Positions 35,617 to 47,462 of a stretch of 64,000 nt of DNA are shown here, one piece after another (position 1 is the stretch's first letter; each line of letters begins with the position of its first letter). The stretch lies in contig OY783209.1 of assembly GCA_963678705.1 (NCBI GenBank), positions 11,842,001 to 11,906,000 of the forward strand, written 5' to 3'. The notes beneath the pieces were generated by a model. It saw only the letters and a program-made list of their open reading frames with translations. It did no database searches and had not been told where the DNA came from. The position numbers and the translations under genes were made by a program. The DNA comes from Panorpa germanica (Eukaryota > Arthropoda > Insecta > Mecoptera > Panorpidae).

Positions 35617-36488
35617 TTATGAATGAAAAATGATATCGGACAAATGTTCACCACGACCACGCTGATAGATTTTTTTTTTTTTTTTTTTTACAAGAATATT
35701 ACAACCAAGCGAGGCTTATCTAGTAATTTATATATAAAAAGTTAAATATAATTGTTCAGTTCTAGTCCACTGACTAGTTCCAAAATTTAAAAAACGTGTG
35801 TGGTTTGTAGTAGCAGAATCACAGGGTCAAGTCTTCCGGCTTGGTCCTCTTCAATCTGCGCAGATTTTCTCTGTTATTAAGCAGCTGCAGAATGTCTTCA
35901 TTCTGGTGGTTCTGCAGTCGCAGTAGATGTTTGCTTGCTGCCTTCCTGACTTCTTCGTCTACGGTGGGCATCTTTAGATCACGGTGTAAATTATCATTAC
36001 GTATGTACCAGGGCGCATTTGTAATGCTCCGTAGTACTTTGTTTTGGAGAGTTTGGATTTTTGTTAAATTTGTTTTCTTGGTACACCCCCAAAGTTGTAT
36101 ACCATAAGTCCATATGGGTTTCAATATTTGCTTATACAATAACAGTTTGTTGTGCACTGTAAGCTGAGAATGTTTTCCCATAAGCCAGTGCATTTTCCTG
36201 AATTTATTATTAAGCTGTTCTCTTTTTATCTTAACATGCTCCTTCCACTTGAGTTGATAGATAGCTGATAGATGTCGATTCTTTTATCAAAATTTTCAAT
36301 CACTTTCAATCGCAATCGAAAAAAATCGTCCCAGTCAGGCCTCCAGACCACATAGCGTACCATACCACAGTGACACGTTGAGCATGCAAAGGCTTCTCAA
36401 CAATCTCTCTTGGATTTTCAGATCAGAAGCCCAAATGCGGCAATTTTACTTGTTGACGTATCCAGACAAATGAAAATGGGCTTCGTCA
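35617..36488 (-). pseudogene. Tc1/mariner-like transposase fragments (DUF4817 type), split by jockey
   Basis: Minus-strand fragments at 36290-36488 read EAHFHLSGYVNK, stop, NCRIWASD, then after a frameshift ENPREIVEKPLHAQRVTV and YAMWSGGLTGTIFF. These are the middle of the DDE catalytic region of the insect Tc1-like transposases that carry a DUF4817 N-terminus. At 35617-35660 RGRGEHLSDIIFHS then stop is the typical C-terminus. The N-terminus and the sequence between the fragments are deleted. The same family is present at 39029-39600. Non-functional. Confidence 0.75.
35671..36263 (-). mobile_element. 5'-truncated jockey retrotransposon with 10-bp target duplication
   Basis: A 19-base T-run at 35671-35689 is the poly(A) tail of a minus-strand insertion. 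GCTGATAGAT at 35661-35670 recurs at 36264-36273 as the target duplication. The single open frame from 36261 to 35819 encodes the end of a jockey pol protein: YQLKWKEHVKIKREQ, LLLYKQILKPIWTYGIQLWG, QNKVLRSITNAPWYIRND, HRDLKMPTVDEEVRK and RRLKRTKPEDLTL before the stop. Uninterrupted coding and a perfect duplication imply a recent insertion, though the reverse transcriptase core is absent. Confidence 0.9.
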
Positions 36489-36679
36489 TGAGTTTTACGA
36501 AATGTTACTTTTACTGATCCACTATTTTCATAATTGATTTTTATTATTCTAATGCAATTTTCGAACGAAATTGAATTCATTGTAGCATCTACTACTGATA
36601 TGTCAAAAAACTAAATGTCAAATGTTGTTGGTGTTACCCCTTTTGAAAAAACAAAGTTCTTGTTCAAAATCCTTATATT

Positions 36680-37119
36680 ATTTATTTTAATGTTTTCCCA
36701 TTGGGCACAACATCTTCTGCCTTAACTCATTAAATTACATATCATTGTGCTTAATTCAATTTTGATCCCTATTATATCTAAACATTCTCACTCCTTCCAA
36801 AAGAAAAAATAATATACTTATAAAATTAAAAACAAGACTGCTACTGTTACTGTTTCTGCTTCGCTCCTCCTGCTACTCTCCCTCCTGTTTCTACTCTGTC
36901 GTTCCTTCTCCTTCCTCGCTCCTTTTCTCTATCTCCGCCCTCCACCTCTTCCCTTCACTGCCTCCCTTTAATAACTGCACAATATTCTTTTCGCTTTTTA
37001 CCTTTTTCTCACATGAAAACTTAATGTACTCCAACGTCTCTATCTCCGTTCCGCTATTTGTCCAGTATCTGTTTCCTTTCTCCTCGTTTCCAAATCTGAA
37101 TCTAGCAATCCTTCTCATG
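36680..37119 (-). mobile_element. 5'-truncated R1-like non-LTR retrotransposon with target duplication
   Basis: TCCTTATATT at 36670-36679 recurs at 37120-37129. Between them, on the minus strand, lies the 3' end of the same family as 85-418 and 1309-2090. It has RRIARFRFGNEEKGNRYW, then GTEIETLEYIKFSC (a degraded zinc finger), then LLKGGSEGKRWRAEIEKRSE. The A-rich tail is short and impure (36680-36690). It inserted precisely at the right boundary of family T, so the target duplication contains that element's CCT|TATA junction. Confidence 0.8.
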
Positions 37120-37720
37120 TCCTTATATTTTAACTGCATATTCTTCCGGTATAAAATTGAGAAAATGCCAAATCCATTTAAGAGCTAAAGATGAGAGATT
37201 CCTATAAATTAACAGTTGCGTAGGATTGTTTTTAACAGTCTATTTTCATTTAAATTAAAGATGCCTTATATTATACTCAATATACAAAAAACAAAGTCCT
37301 TGTTGAAAAACCCTATATATTATTCGAAGAGAAAGATCTAAAATATTTGAATTATATCACGTGGTCAGTGTATATGTGGATAAGAGAGTAATACCGCACC
37401 CCTGTGTATTTCACGTGCACCGCGCCCCTAATATTTGACATAGCATGTAATTATAACCGCCTCTATACTATTAGGAAAATGTAAACTGCGTAGTTCGAGA
37501 AAACCCTATTTTCATTTAACTGCATTTATATTTTAGATAACAGCCTTTTGCTTATTTTAGCCGGCTTTTAAACTCTTTTATTATTATTAATTAAATGAAT
37601 GTAATTAGTTAATGTGGAATAAAACTGAACCTGATGAATTAATTACCATTTAAAGAGAGACGTCACGGTCGTTTCTACCCATACTTGTGAGTTACATTTG
37701 AAACTGTAGTTTGTATACAA
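37120..37720. other. no gene seen; lone family T terminus at 37283-37312
   Basis: ACAAAGTCCTTGTTGAAAAA then CCCT is a right-hand family T tip with no matching left tip of its own nearby. The rest is featureless. Confidence 0.5.
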
Positions 37721-37965
37721 CCCAGTAAACAATTTGGTGAAGTTTTATGACGTTTCTATCACTATTACATTTCAATTATAGTTCGCATAAACTTTATCTT
37801 CATTTGTATTCCGACAGGTTGAGTGGTTCCGCCATCTGTAGCCGATAAAACAAACATTTCATATGAACGACTGTGGGAAACTGAACTGTAAATTAACTCT
37901 TTCATGACAAGAAAATCATACGCATCTTAAATAAGTTGTCAAAGTAACTCCAAAATGTTTACTGG
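37721..37965. mobile_element. family G MITE, full length
   Basis: 245 bp; CCCAGTAAACAATTTGGTGA at the left and CCAAAATGTTTACTGG at the right form the inverted tips. Other copies at 14091-14437, 30300-30528 and 35466-35560. Non-coding, superfamily unknown. Confidence 0.75.
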
Positions 37966-38065
37966 AATATCTCACATTACTTGTTCGTTATCAGCTCTGA
38001 ATATGCAGGATGCCACGCGAGAATTCCCGGATTTCCATTTTTAATTCCAGTTTATTTGTATTTTA

Positions 38066-38435
38066 TGCCGGCTTCACATCAGAGAGACAGTTTTGAAAAC
38101 AGTTTTGTTGTCAAAAAACAAAACAAAAACATGTTTTGTTTTATTTTAAAACAGTTCTGTTTTTCGAAAACAGACTGTACACACTGAACAGACTGGTTTT
38201 GTTTTTCTGTGTATTCCACAAAAATTGTAAACATGATAAACAACAATTGCCAAGTGTAAATGTTCAAAAAAACTGCGTGTTCAAATCAAGCAAACTAAAA
38301 CGCAACAACAAACGTGTTACCTTTGATCTTATCGACTCCAGCTAAACAGCAACAAAAGACAAAAATGTTTTAAGAACTGTCTGTTTGGTTTAAACATTGG
38401 TGTTTTTGTTCGTGTTTTACTGAACTGTCTCTCTA
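38066..38435. mobile_element. family D element, right tip eroded
   Basis: The left tip TGCCGGCTTCACATCAGAGA continues into GACAGTTTTGAAAAC. Near the right end the motif occurs twice: ACTGTCTGTTTGGTTTAAAC and then ACTGTCTCTCTAATTT. Frames inside are repeat-derived. Confidence 0.65.
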
Positions 38436-39028
38436 ATTTTCAACAATTTATAACGACATTATAAAACATCATTGTGTTTTACATTAAGTAAACGCATTCT
38501 GTAGTTATTACAGACGCCACATTCTCCTAAAACCCAAACCCCCTATGTTAGTACCCGAGCACCCCACACGGTGTCTGCGGTGACATACAGAATTATTGAG
38601 GGTGAATTTATGTAATTCTTACACCTTGAAGCTGTAGCCAATGACATTGCGAGAAATAATCGCGTTCTACAAGGGACGTACCGGGTGCGGTGCTTAGAGC
38701 CCTTCATACTACAAGGTTTTTTTTACTGTAACCCTCCCTCGCTATAGATATAAACGTTGTTGGGATTTATCTCTCTCTCTCCCTCTTGAGATAAGAGGAG
38801 GGTTGTCTTTTGTCTGTTCACCGTTCACAACTACGGGTTGGCCTTATTCGCGAATGGTAGTTCGTTTTGGGGCTCTGCTTGGAATCGATCTAGAAATATA
38901 ATTACACTTTCAATATTATTGTCAAATTTAATTGAATTATTGAATCAAAATTTATAATTATGCTTGATAGATAAGGTAGTAGTCAATCGAAAGCGGTATT
39001 AAGGATGCAAAGCATTAAAGTTATACAA
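38436..39028. other. no gene seen
   Basis: Contains a TCTC/CCTC pyrimidine tract near 38770-38788. A short GC-richer stretch at 38530-38710 has no reading frame of note. Confidence 0.35.
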
Positions 39029-39600
39029 GGTGCGGCAGGATAACTTCCTTTTTTCAAAACTTAATAAAACCCATTGTATGAATCAGAAAATTGTTATTTG
39101 TTATTTATAATATAGGCACCTGCATAAAGTTTTGTTTTAGTTAGTTTTGAAGATAAAAGCAGGGAGGTGGCGTCCCCCATTCTCCATACACTGAGTAAAC
39201 CGATTTCTGACGTTTGTCATGACTACTGCCAGTAAAGCAGACGTTATGTTGGCAATTTCTTCCTGGATGTTGGTCTTCAAATCTTGTAGGGTCCTTGGAC
39301 ATAGAAAAAAAGGGACGAATAATTCCACCTGAGGAAATTGCACATCACATTGTGACTTTAGATTGACGAATCCACACAAATGAAAATGGACTTCATCACG
39401 GCACAGACCACCGTGGTTCCGAAAGGCGCGCTAGGTTTCGATCACAGAACATCCGCTCGAAAAGTAGGCCTCAACCTGCAAACGCACGCTTCTCACTGTT
39501 CCAACGCATGATGGCGACCGAACTATGTCGGGACAAAACTTTATTGTCCCGCCTCTCGAACGAGACCAGATAATACACTATCAAAAATAGTCATTTATAT
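39029..39600 (-). pseudogene. internally deleted Tc1/mariner-like transposon, DUF4817 transposase relic
   Basis: On the minus strand the N-terminus from 39509 reads MRWNSEKRAFA. After a frameshift it reads VEAYFSSGCSVIET, stop, RAFRNHGG: the helix-turn-helix (DUF4817) start of these transposases. A large deletion then joins it to DEVHFHLCGFVNLKSQ and to the C-terminal part PRTLQDLKTNIQEEIANI, NVRNRFTQCMENGGRHLPAF, with the stop near 39137. GGTGCGGCAGGATAACTTCC at 39029 is probably the element's terminus; the other end was not found. The same protein family as the fragments in family T, but a separate copy. Confidence 0.75.
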
Positions 39601-41241
39601 CGATGCTATAGAAGGTAGAGGTCCATTGCGTGTAAAGCACTTGTTCAAATAAATTACGAAAAGTACATATTTTCACATTTACATTTTCTAGATATTGAAT
39701 AAACAATAATTGCAGAAACAAAATTGCAACCTCGTGGTAATAGCATATTCATCGCCTAATCGCGGAATAAACGGATATTTGATTCAAGGCTGAATCTAGC
39801 GGGTCCTCAGGTTTTTAACAGCCTCTATGTATGTAACAGATTATAACTGAAACGAAAAATATTTTCGGTTCATGCCACATGTAAAATTTAACCTTATTTC
39901 CATTAGAAAACTCACCTATAAACTTATACTTGTACAATTATTATATGAATTCTATTTCTTACGTTTTTTAAAATCATTCTTCCCGCCAATTAGTGTCTCT
40001 TTATTATAAAACAAGGGTCAAATATTTCTAGATACTCTATTGAGGGGACCACAAACTCATTACTGTAGTAAAAATATTAAAATTAGGATTAAGTGGCCCC
40101 CAATTTTCAAAATTGCTTAGGTTCTCACGAACCTATAACGCGTCCCTCTGCACAAAAGAATGTTCAAGCCTCTGCAAATCGAATCAAGAAAGAACACATT
40201 CGTTTGTAATGAGCATATTTTGTGAATCTGATTTATAGGAAACTTAAAATCAATTATAGCAATTAGCTAAATGAACAACAATAAACCGAACCGCTTTATT
40301 ACCTATTATTTACATTATTATATTTAAATCTCCCTTTTGTAAGTACAAAGCCCTTTGTAGTGGTTATTTAAAAAGCTAAAACTAATTGTAAGAAACAAAT
40401 TATTATCTTATTTAATTCAGATTCATTTCCCCCACCCTCTGCTCTATTTTATCGTATACAACTGATTTTAGCTACAGACAAAAATAATATAAATTTGTGC
40501 CATTCGCACTCGCGTTTTCATCAAAGAAAATATTTTCCCTGTCCCATTACATACTCGTATATCCGAGTATTTCTCCATTCCACCCTTATTCCCATTTTGC
40601 CTTCAAAATATCGTTTGAAAACACCCTTTTCTCTCATAGCTTCAATATACTAGAAATATATATCTCTATCTCTCTTTATATTATTAAATATTGTTATATT
40701 GCTATCCTGTTTTATCTTATTAGAATCTACGATGAACGTTGATATGTATAGAAATCCTTTACTTTATGTATTTGTATCTCTTTCGTACCAGTCAGCGTAC
40801 CTTGTGATTGATGATTTAGGTAGAGTCGTTGCTTTTTACATCAAGACCTTGGAAATTTTATATGTACAATGTACATATCCGCCCGCCCTTCACAAGGGTA
40901 TACGTATTACCAAGGTTCCAAGGTTTATGTTTGCAGGCTGTTTATATTTCTACGTTATGAATCGTATCCACTAATGCTGTCGGATGGATATGTGTTCCAT
41001 GAATTAGTTTATCTGTAACACAGTTACGAGGGAATATTTATTCCTTGTTTTAAACGTAATTATTTATACTTTTATTGTTTATTAATCAGTGTAATCGATA
41101 GCAGCATATCTCATTATGTCACAACTCAAAAATACACGGTCTTTCACAACACAACTCAACAGGATATGCGAGTATGCTGATAACATTGCTATCAGGATCT
41201 GAAATGTCCAAATTATTTGTTAAAAGTAGCAACAGTATAAA
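39601..41241. other. no identified gene
   Basis: AT-rich. Frames of 81 and 91 codons at 40497-40974 (+) are hydrophobic and of low complexity with no recognisable domain. Confidence 0.35.
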
Positions 41242-41568
41242 GCCGGGTGAGTGAAATATTAGAAGATTGACATGGCAAGTTTCCCACTACACGGTGGAAC
41301 GAATGTTTGATCCGAATGATTTATTTATATTATTAATTTGTTGATATTATTGACACTGACGCTGTTTAACAAAAACTTTCAAGTATAAAACCTTCCTTTG
41401 TTGGACGATTCGTGCAGCACTGTATGACATGTGGATCAAGTGTGTGGTGGGGGTAGAAAAATCGCTTTTGCACGGGTCAAAAGACCGACAACAGCCCGAA
41501 CTTCTTCCACCGTGAATGTTGGGCACATGACATCAGCCACACTATGCGTTCAACGTTTGGAGCCAGCT
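41242..41568. mobile_element. family C MITE, full length
   Basis: 327 bp with TAA at 41239-41241 and 41569-41571. Tips are AGCCGGG and the inverse of AGCTGGCTCC. The body matches the other C copies (GTGTGGTGGGGGTAGAAAAA block near 41439-41462). Harbinger-like by duplication size and sequence. Confidence 0.75.
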
Positions 41569-41683
41569 TAATATATATATTAAAAATTAAAATAGTTTAA
41601 CCATTAAGGGAATCATAATTTTAAAAAAATTGCACTAATTCTTAGACGTCATGAAAGTTTCTTTCTCTCTTGCCTTGCTAAAG

Positions 41684-42302
41684 AATGGGCTTGTGTCCTC
41701 ATTTTTTAGTGGTCGATTTTTCAATTGTTGATTAAAATTGATGTTAATAAATGTGTATTGGCGTGTCTATTTTATTAAATATCTAAATATTGACGGAGAT
41801 ATAGCAATTAAAAGTTTGAATTATAGTTTTAGCGCTAAAGATGGTCAGCCATATTTGTATGACGTGAAATGCATTTTAACGTCAGTTATTTGTTGAGTAG
41901 GTCAGTAGTGGTAGTCAAATAATCAAGTTAAATCAAAGAATAATAAGTTTTTATTTTATTAAACCCTGCTAAGGCAGACATAATATTGAAGTTTGATTGT
42001 TCCTCGAAATAGTTGTAAATAATATTTGATATTTTGATGTATAAATACATATAGCAGAGATTTATGATCTGTAAGGTTGGTAACCTTACACAAGGATTGT
42101 GATGTCACATGCATTTGGAATGCTGTACAACGTTGAATCCCTTTAATAAATAAAGAGACAAAATGACTTTTTTAATTGTTAATATTTCTTAACATATAAG
42201 GAGTTATTAAAAAATAATTGAACATTTGAGGTTCTAGTAACCCACTTTATCAATATATAGTACACTTTTATAAAAAATTAAGACATAGGACACAAGCCCA
42301 TT
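41684..42302. mobile_element. family A MITE, full length, reverse orientation
   Basis: 619 bp; begins AATGGGCTTGTGTCCTCATT and ends GGACACAAGCCCATT, inverted relative to 10643-11280. Only 115 bp from the family C element. Confidence 0.85.
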
Positions 42303-44372
42303 GCTTAATATTCAATCAGTGGTTAGCTTCTAAAATTTGTAGTTAGATAAATCAGTTGTTAAAATGACAGCTATCGTACATATTGGGTAGGCAGCAAAAG
42401 GTTAAAACTGAATTTAAATCTGAATTCGGGGTGAAGGCGCCCATCTGACCGCCTTTTTAAAAACTATAACTTCTATATTTTGTAAAGAACTCTTTTGTAG
42501 ATAATTATATTATTTTTTTAGTTTAATTCCAAAAGCAAAGACGGACTTCCTGAGTAATTGTAATGTTATGTTGAATATCATATATATATTTATATAAATC
42601 GTCAACAACGCTGCTATGAGATAAGATCAATATTCAAAGCGTAAGAACTGTTTATCATATGACAAGTAAATTCGAAAATTTATGTAAAATTCATGATAAT
42701 GCTTGATGCTGCAGTTCTATTGTGACTTTCAAGCACGTTGAGTGTGTCGGGTCGGAGAAGCACGACGTCAAACACATTTATAATAAATGGATTTCTTCTG
42801 TATATATAGTTGTAGTTGCACCGTGCTGCGACCTTGACCTTACTAGAACCTGATGATTTATTTAAGATTATCTCCATGTCTAGCAGAACGCGCAACATCC
42901 ATTTTATGTACTGTAGATGATCGTTCTTGATGAACAGATGTTTTCTTTAATTTTCTAATATTATACATTTGTTATGAATTTCCCATTAAAGCTGGTCTTG
43001 AATTGAACGAACCAACGCTGAGTAATCTATTTATAGCTCATGTACGATTTCAATCATTTCCGTTTATGAAACGTCATTCAAATTGCTGGAATAGTTGATC
43101 TCATGACTAACATTATAATTCCATGAATCATAATTTAAACTACTATATTCGTTTTCGGAACACCCCATCACGCTCCATCTACATAAACATTTGCTTTGTT
43201 AATTTCTGGGCATTAAATGACAATACAATATCACCGAACAATATTTATGAAATTATTCCGTAAAATAACATCTTATTTATATCTGTTTGATGTTTATCTC
43301 TGGGTCGTGAAGCACGGGGTGCGAGGAGGGGTGAAATAGGGCTCCATTAAATATTATAGATTTTGTATTTTACAGTTTAAACTCTTTGTATATTTTACGA
43401 AGAACGAAAGCAGTCGTGAAATTCAACTAATATATAGATATAACTTGTATTACCCCTTCCTTTAAATTTTGTGTGTATTCCCGTATTCCCTTTTATTCCT
43501 GTACGCCCGTAGCTGTAGCGAACCCAATGTCTTTGCCCGTTACACATTTAGGGCACTTCGTTTATTCGTGGAAGCAGGGAATCCAGGACTACGTGTATAT
43601 ACATACGAGTAGAAATATAATATAAAAGGGGTTCCTTTGTTAGGACTCTGCTAGTTCAAAACAGGGGGGCACAGGCAAGGCATATACAACGCTTATATAG
43701 TTAACCGGGGGTTCTCAAAGTTACAGAGTTATAAGGGGTCCTTATTTCCTCACCGTTCCAAACATTTTCCACCCTCAAATATTATTCCCTTCGTACCCTA
43801 TTTATAAGACTCACAAAACGAAACGTGCGCCCCCTTTTCTTCTACGAAATGGGAGTACCCCTGCTTCTATTCGTGCAATGCCCCGTGCAGCTTGATCCTC
43901 CCCTGAATTTCATCTGACAGAAGTGCTATTACCAGTTTTCTGAGTTTCACAATTTTTTTCTTCTTGGTTTTGGCATTATCATTTTCAACGTTTTTCTTTA
44001 AAGTACAGATAGACGTTCTATATCATGCTGTCTCTTTCCTTTTTGTTGAAGTAGACTTTAGCGATCTTTTTGCTTTCGTGTTTTTTATTTAAATTCTACT
44101 TCTTCAATTCTTGGAACTGTCATATAGTACAATATACGTTCTATACTATAGCTACCTAGTTATACTCGTATATTGCGCGGCTACATTGACTAATAGCTTT
44201 AGATACTACGAAGTTTTGTTCAATTTGATTTATTGACGGTTTTTCTACAACATTTGGAAATAATTATGTTGGTTGATTCTGTAACTAGATTCTGTACATT
44301 TCATTTCATTCATGATTCATTTTTTTTTCTTTGAATTATATATGTTTATTTTCGCCAGTGCTTTACAATTAC
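42303..44372. other. no identified gene
   Basis: A 72-codon minus frame at 42680-42898 has no recognisable domain. GGGGGTTCTCAAAGTTACAG near 43707 resembles a hAT tip without a partner. 44322-44372 is repeated at about 45139-45191 (see findings). Confidence 0.35.
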
Positions 44373-45015
44373 AATGGGCTTGTGTCCTATGTCTTAATTT
44401 CTATAAAAGTGTACTATATATTGATAAAGTGGGTTACTAGAACCTCAAATGTCCAATTATTTTTAACAACTCCTTATATGTTAAGAGATATTAACAATTA
44501 AAAAAGTCATTTTGTCTCTTTAATTGTTAAAGGGCTTCAACGTTGTACACATTCCAAATGCATGTGACATCACAATCCTTGTGTAAGGTTACCAACCTTA
44601 CAGATCATAAATCTCTGCTATATGTTTATTTATACTATTATATATCTATACTATTTATATATCAAAATATCAAATATTATTTACAACTATTTCAAGGAAC
44701 AATCAAACTTCAATATTATGTCTGCCTTAGCAGGGTTAAATAAAATAAAAACTTATTATTCTTTGATTTGACTTGATTATTTGACTACCACTACTGACCT
44801 ACCCAACAAATAACTGACATTAAAACGCATTTCACGTCATACAAATATGGCCGACCATTTCTAGCGCTAAAACTACAATTCAAACTTTTAATTGCTATAT
44901 CTCCGTCAATATTTAGATATTTAATAAAATAGACACGCCAATACACATTTATTAACATCAATTTCAATCAACAATTGAAAAATCGACCACTAAAAAATGA
45001 GAACACAAGCCCATT
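44373..45015. mobile_element. family A MITE, full length
   Basis: 643 bp, same orientation as 10643-11280. Tips AATGGGCTTGTGTCCT and GAACACAAGCCCATT (one mismatch). An extra TATTATATATCTATACTA insertion near 44634 distinguishes this copy. Confidence 0.85.
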
Positions 45016-46338
45016 TCAAGCAGTCAGCGTCTCATATGCTATATCCAAAATTTTAGCCTTTTATTTTATTGATATGTGTTATTTTGTAAAAGACAAGATA
45101 ACCAAAATATGTACCGGTTTCGATTTTAAGTAATACCCATTTTTTTTCTTTGAATTATATATGTTTATTTTCGTCAATACTTTACAATTACAATTATAAA
45201 ATTTTACCTTCACTTTTCTATAGCTTTGTTTTGTAATAAAGTAAAATGCATGTTTAAAAAATATACAATTCCACAAAATGTATTGACAGTACCGTGGTCA
45301 AATGAATTGCTGGTATATGACCTATTGCTATTCCATTAATCAATCATTTACCTACCTATATTCAATACATTTCCATGTTATATTTATTTAATCGTATTGT
45401 TTACCCATGTTAGTCATTCCAAAATGCTTTTATAATTATAAGACAGAATTTTGTTTGTGAAATTCAATAGTGATAATAAATTGAAATAAACATTACATTT
45501 TTTGAATGAATTGATAAGACTGCTTTGAATATTATAAAGTTTTTTAATTTTTAAAAAACGAATTTATAAGCGGAAGGGTTCTAATGCTGTTCAACCAGAT
45601 GTTCAAGTGGGGTGAACGCGGACAAAGTCGGTTGGATAACAACCCCTCAGTGTGCTATCAGGGTGGGTCCAGTTAACGACATGTGGACACTACATAATGG
45701 ATAAGGGAATGAAATTAATTTTGTTTATATAAAACCTTAAAGAATATATGAATAGACTGATAGTAACAAGAATTGCACAAAATATGAATAAGACTACAGT
45801 GATTTATTTTTAGAATTTAGTTAATTTGTTTTAATTTTATATCCATCTCACAAATAAACGATCAAGTTAGTTACCAACCCATTTGGCCTTTTAATATACC
45901 TATTCATATATGTATTCATTCTGATGAAGAACGAGTAGGGTTATATCTTCAATGCCCATGCGCGAGTACGTCTAGTGGCCCCAAGGCTCCAAGGCCCCAG
46001 TCCAAGGTTCGGGTCGGGTAGTCGAGGTCGCCTCGTGACCCTCACCGCAGCTCTCGGACTCGGGGTTCATCCCAGACCCCGTGTGCCGCCGAACATCGTA
46101 TCCTATTGTAATATTAATACATCCCGTCCCGATGAAACAGCAGGTACATGCGGACCACGGCTGGCCCTGGACTAAATTCAATTTAATCCTAGCTAAAGCT
46201 AGAACAAGTTTATTAGAATGTATCTTCATCTTCTATTATTCGTTTATTATCTTTGTTACTTCAAGCTTTTCGTTTATTACTTTACTAGTAAACAATTTAG
46301 ATCTAATTCGAAATCATTGTATTGAAATCTATGCATTA
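45016..46338. other. no identified gene; GC-rich island 45960-46170
   Basis: 45960-46170 is strongly GC-rich, with repeated GGCCCCAAGG / AAGGCCCC elements, and open on both strands (85 codons minus, 66 plus). Nothing is recognised in either translation, so it is best treated as an unidentified exon, promoter-like island or GC-rich repeat. Confidence 0.3.
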
Positions 46339-46748
46339 GGCCGTCTGTACACGGGTCAACTGATTGCAAACTAGCCGCGCAACGCTGTTTCCAACCAAAA
46401 CGAAAAACGAACCATGTCGAGCCGTGTTTCGTGACTCTATAGAATTTTTAACAATAGCATATGATTTTACTGTGTCGTATTTGTATGTATGTATGTATTT
46501 AAATACTTTTGAAAAGTATTTGTGCACATCTCTGCTCATGATGTTCACCATCAAAAACATGCAACGTAATTGCTCTGCGACCTAGAATCACAGTCGCTCA
46601 AAACCAATTTCAAATCAGTTTAGTTTCATTCGTGCCGTGTGCGTTCTCTCACTCGTATACACATACGTTCTCTCACTAACGACACAGTTGCATTCTCATT
46701 CGGTTTGAGGCTTGCGTTTGCAAACAGTCGAACCATGTGCGGACGGCC
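46339..46748. mobile_element. family B MITE, full length
   Basis: 410 bp between TTA at 46336-46338 and 46749-46751. Tips GGCCGTCTGTACACGGGTCA and the inverse of GGCCGTCCGCACATGGTTCG. Same layout as 25844-26273. Non-coding. Confidence 0.85.
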
Positions 46749-47205
46749 TTATTGTCATCAGGAGTTCACTCCAAGTTCAATTTCTATCAGTCTCTCATAT
46801 AAAATATTTCTAGCTTCAAATTAATAGAAATTTCACAAACCATGACATTTCAATAAATAGTTAAGTGGCATTGTATTTTTATTGTATTATATATTTTAAA
46901 CCACGGTTGGAACACTTTTTTATGTCATGAATAATTGTTATCGTTAAGTTAACGATAGTGTTGCCAGATGTATAGTTTTGCAGTGATTTAACGAATAAAA
47001 GTTATTGACAATATTTACATCATTCAACACTTATGATTCGCATCAAACGCTATTGAATAAAATGTAAAAAAAATCGGGAGAGAAGGCGTATGCAGCAAAA
47101 GCTACAATACAGTATGATTTAGTAATTAAACGTGCTATCCTCGGCATTGCACAGCAAGCTCTTTTGCAATATATGCCTATCGCAGTTGTGAACGTTTGAT
47201 TCAAA
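46749..47205. other. no gene seen
   Basis: AT-rich; a small inverted repeat TCGTTAAGTTAACGA at about 46941-46955 is the only structure noted. Confidence 0.35.
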
Positions 47206-47462
47206 TGCTTGCCTTCAACATGTGAATCAAATATTGGAAGATTGCAAGTTTTCTGGCACACAGTGGAACGAATGTTTGATCCGAATGATTTATTTATTTT
47301 ATTAATTTATTATTATTATTGACACTGTTTAACAAAAACTTTCAAGTAAATAAAGAAACTTTCAAGTATAAAACCTTCCATTGTTGAACAATTCGTGCAG
47401 CAGTGCATGACATGTGGATCAAGTGTGTGGTGGGGGTAGTAAAATCACTTTTGACACGATTC
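47206..47462. mobile_element. family C element, partial
   Basis: Body sequence from CAACATGTGAATCAAATATT to GGTAGTAAAATCACTTTTGA matches family C. Both tips are missing or scrambled. Confidence 0.6.

Larger units (their letters stand above)
35386..36673. mobile_element. family T: internally deleted Tc1/mariner-like element, multiply interrupted
   Basis: Tips AGGTTTTTCAACAAGATCAT and the inverse of AGGATTTTGAACAAGAACTT, flanked by TATA at 35382-35385 and 36674-36677. Between them on the minus strand are the middle (36290-36488) and C-terminal (35617-35660) parts of a transposase. The transposase pieces are separated by a jockey insertion (35671-36263), and a family G fragment sits at 35466-35560. 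An R1-like element has landed exactly at the right tip. Another copy of the right terminus occurs alone at 37283-37312. Confidence 0.7.

Noticed and set aside
40497..40974. Overlapping hydrophobic frames of 81 and 91 codons
   Set aside because: Rich in Ile, Phe, Ser and Tyr as expected from AT-rich DNA; no start context, domain or splice evidence.
44543..44743. 66-codon plus frame
   Set aside because: Lies wholly inside a family A copy and is interrupted in the other copies.
46336..46824. Several short frames of 61-74 codons
   Set aside because: Internal to family B; equivalents in other copies have stops and frameshifts.
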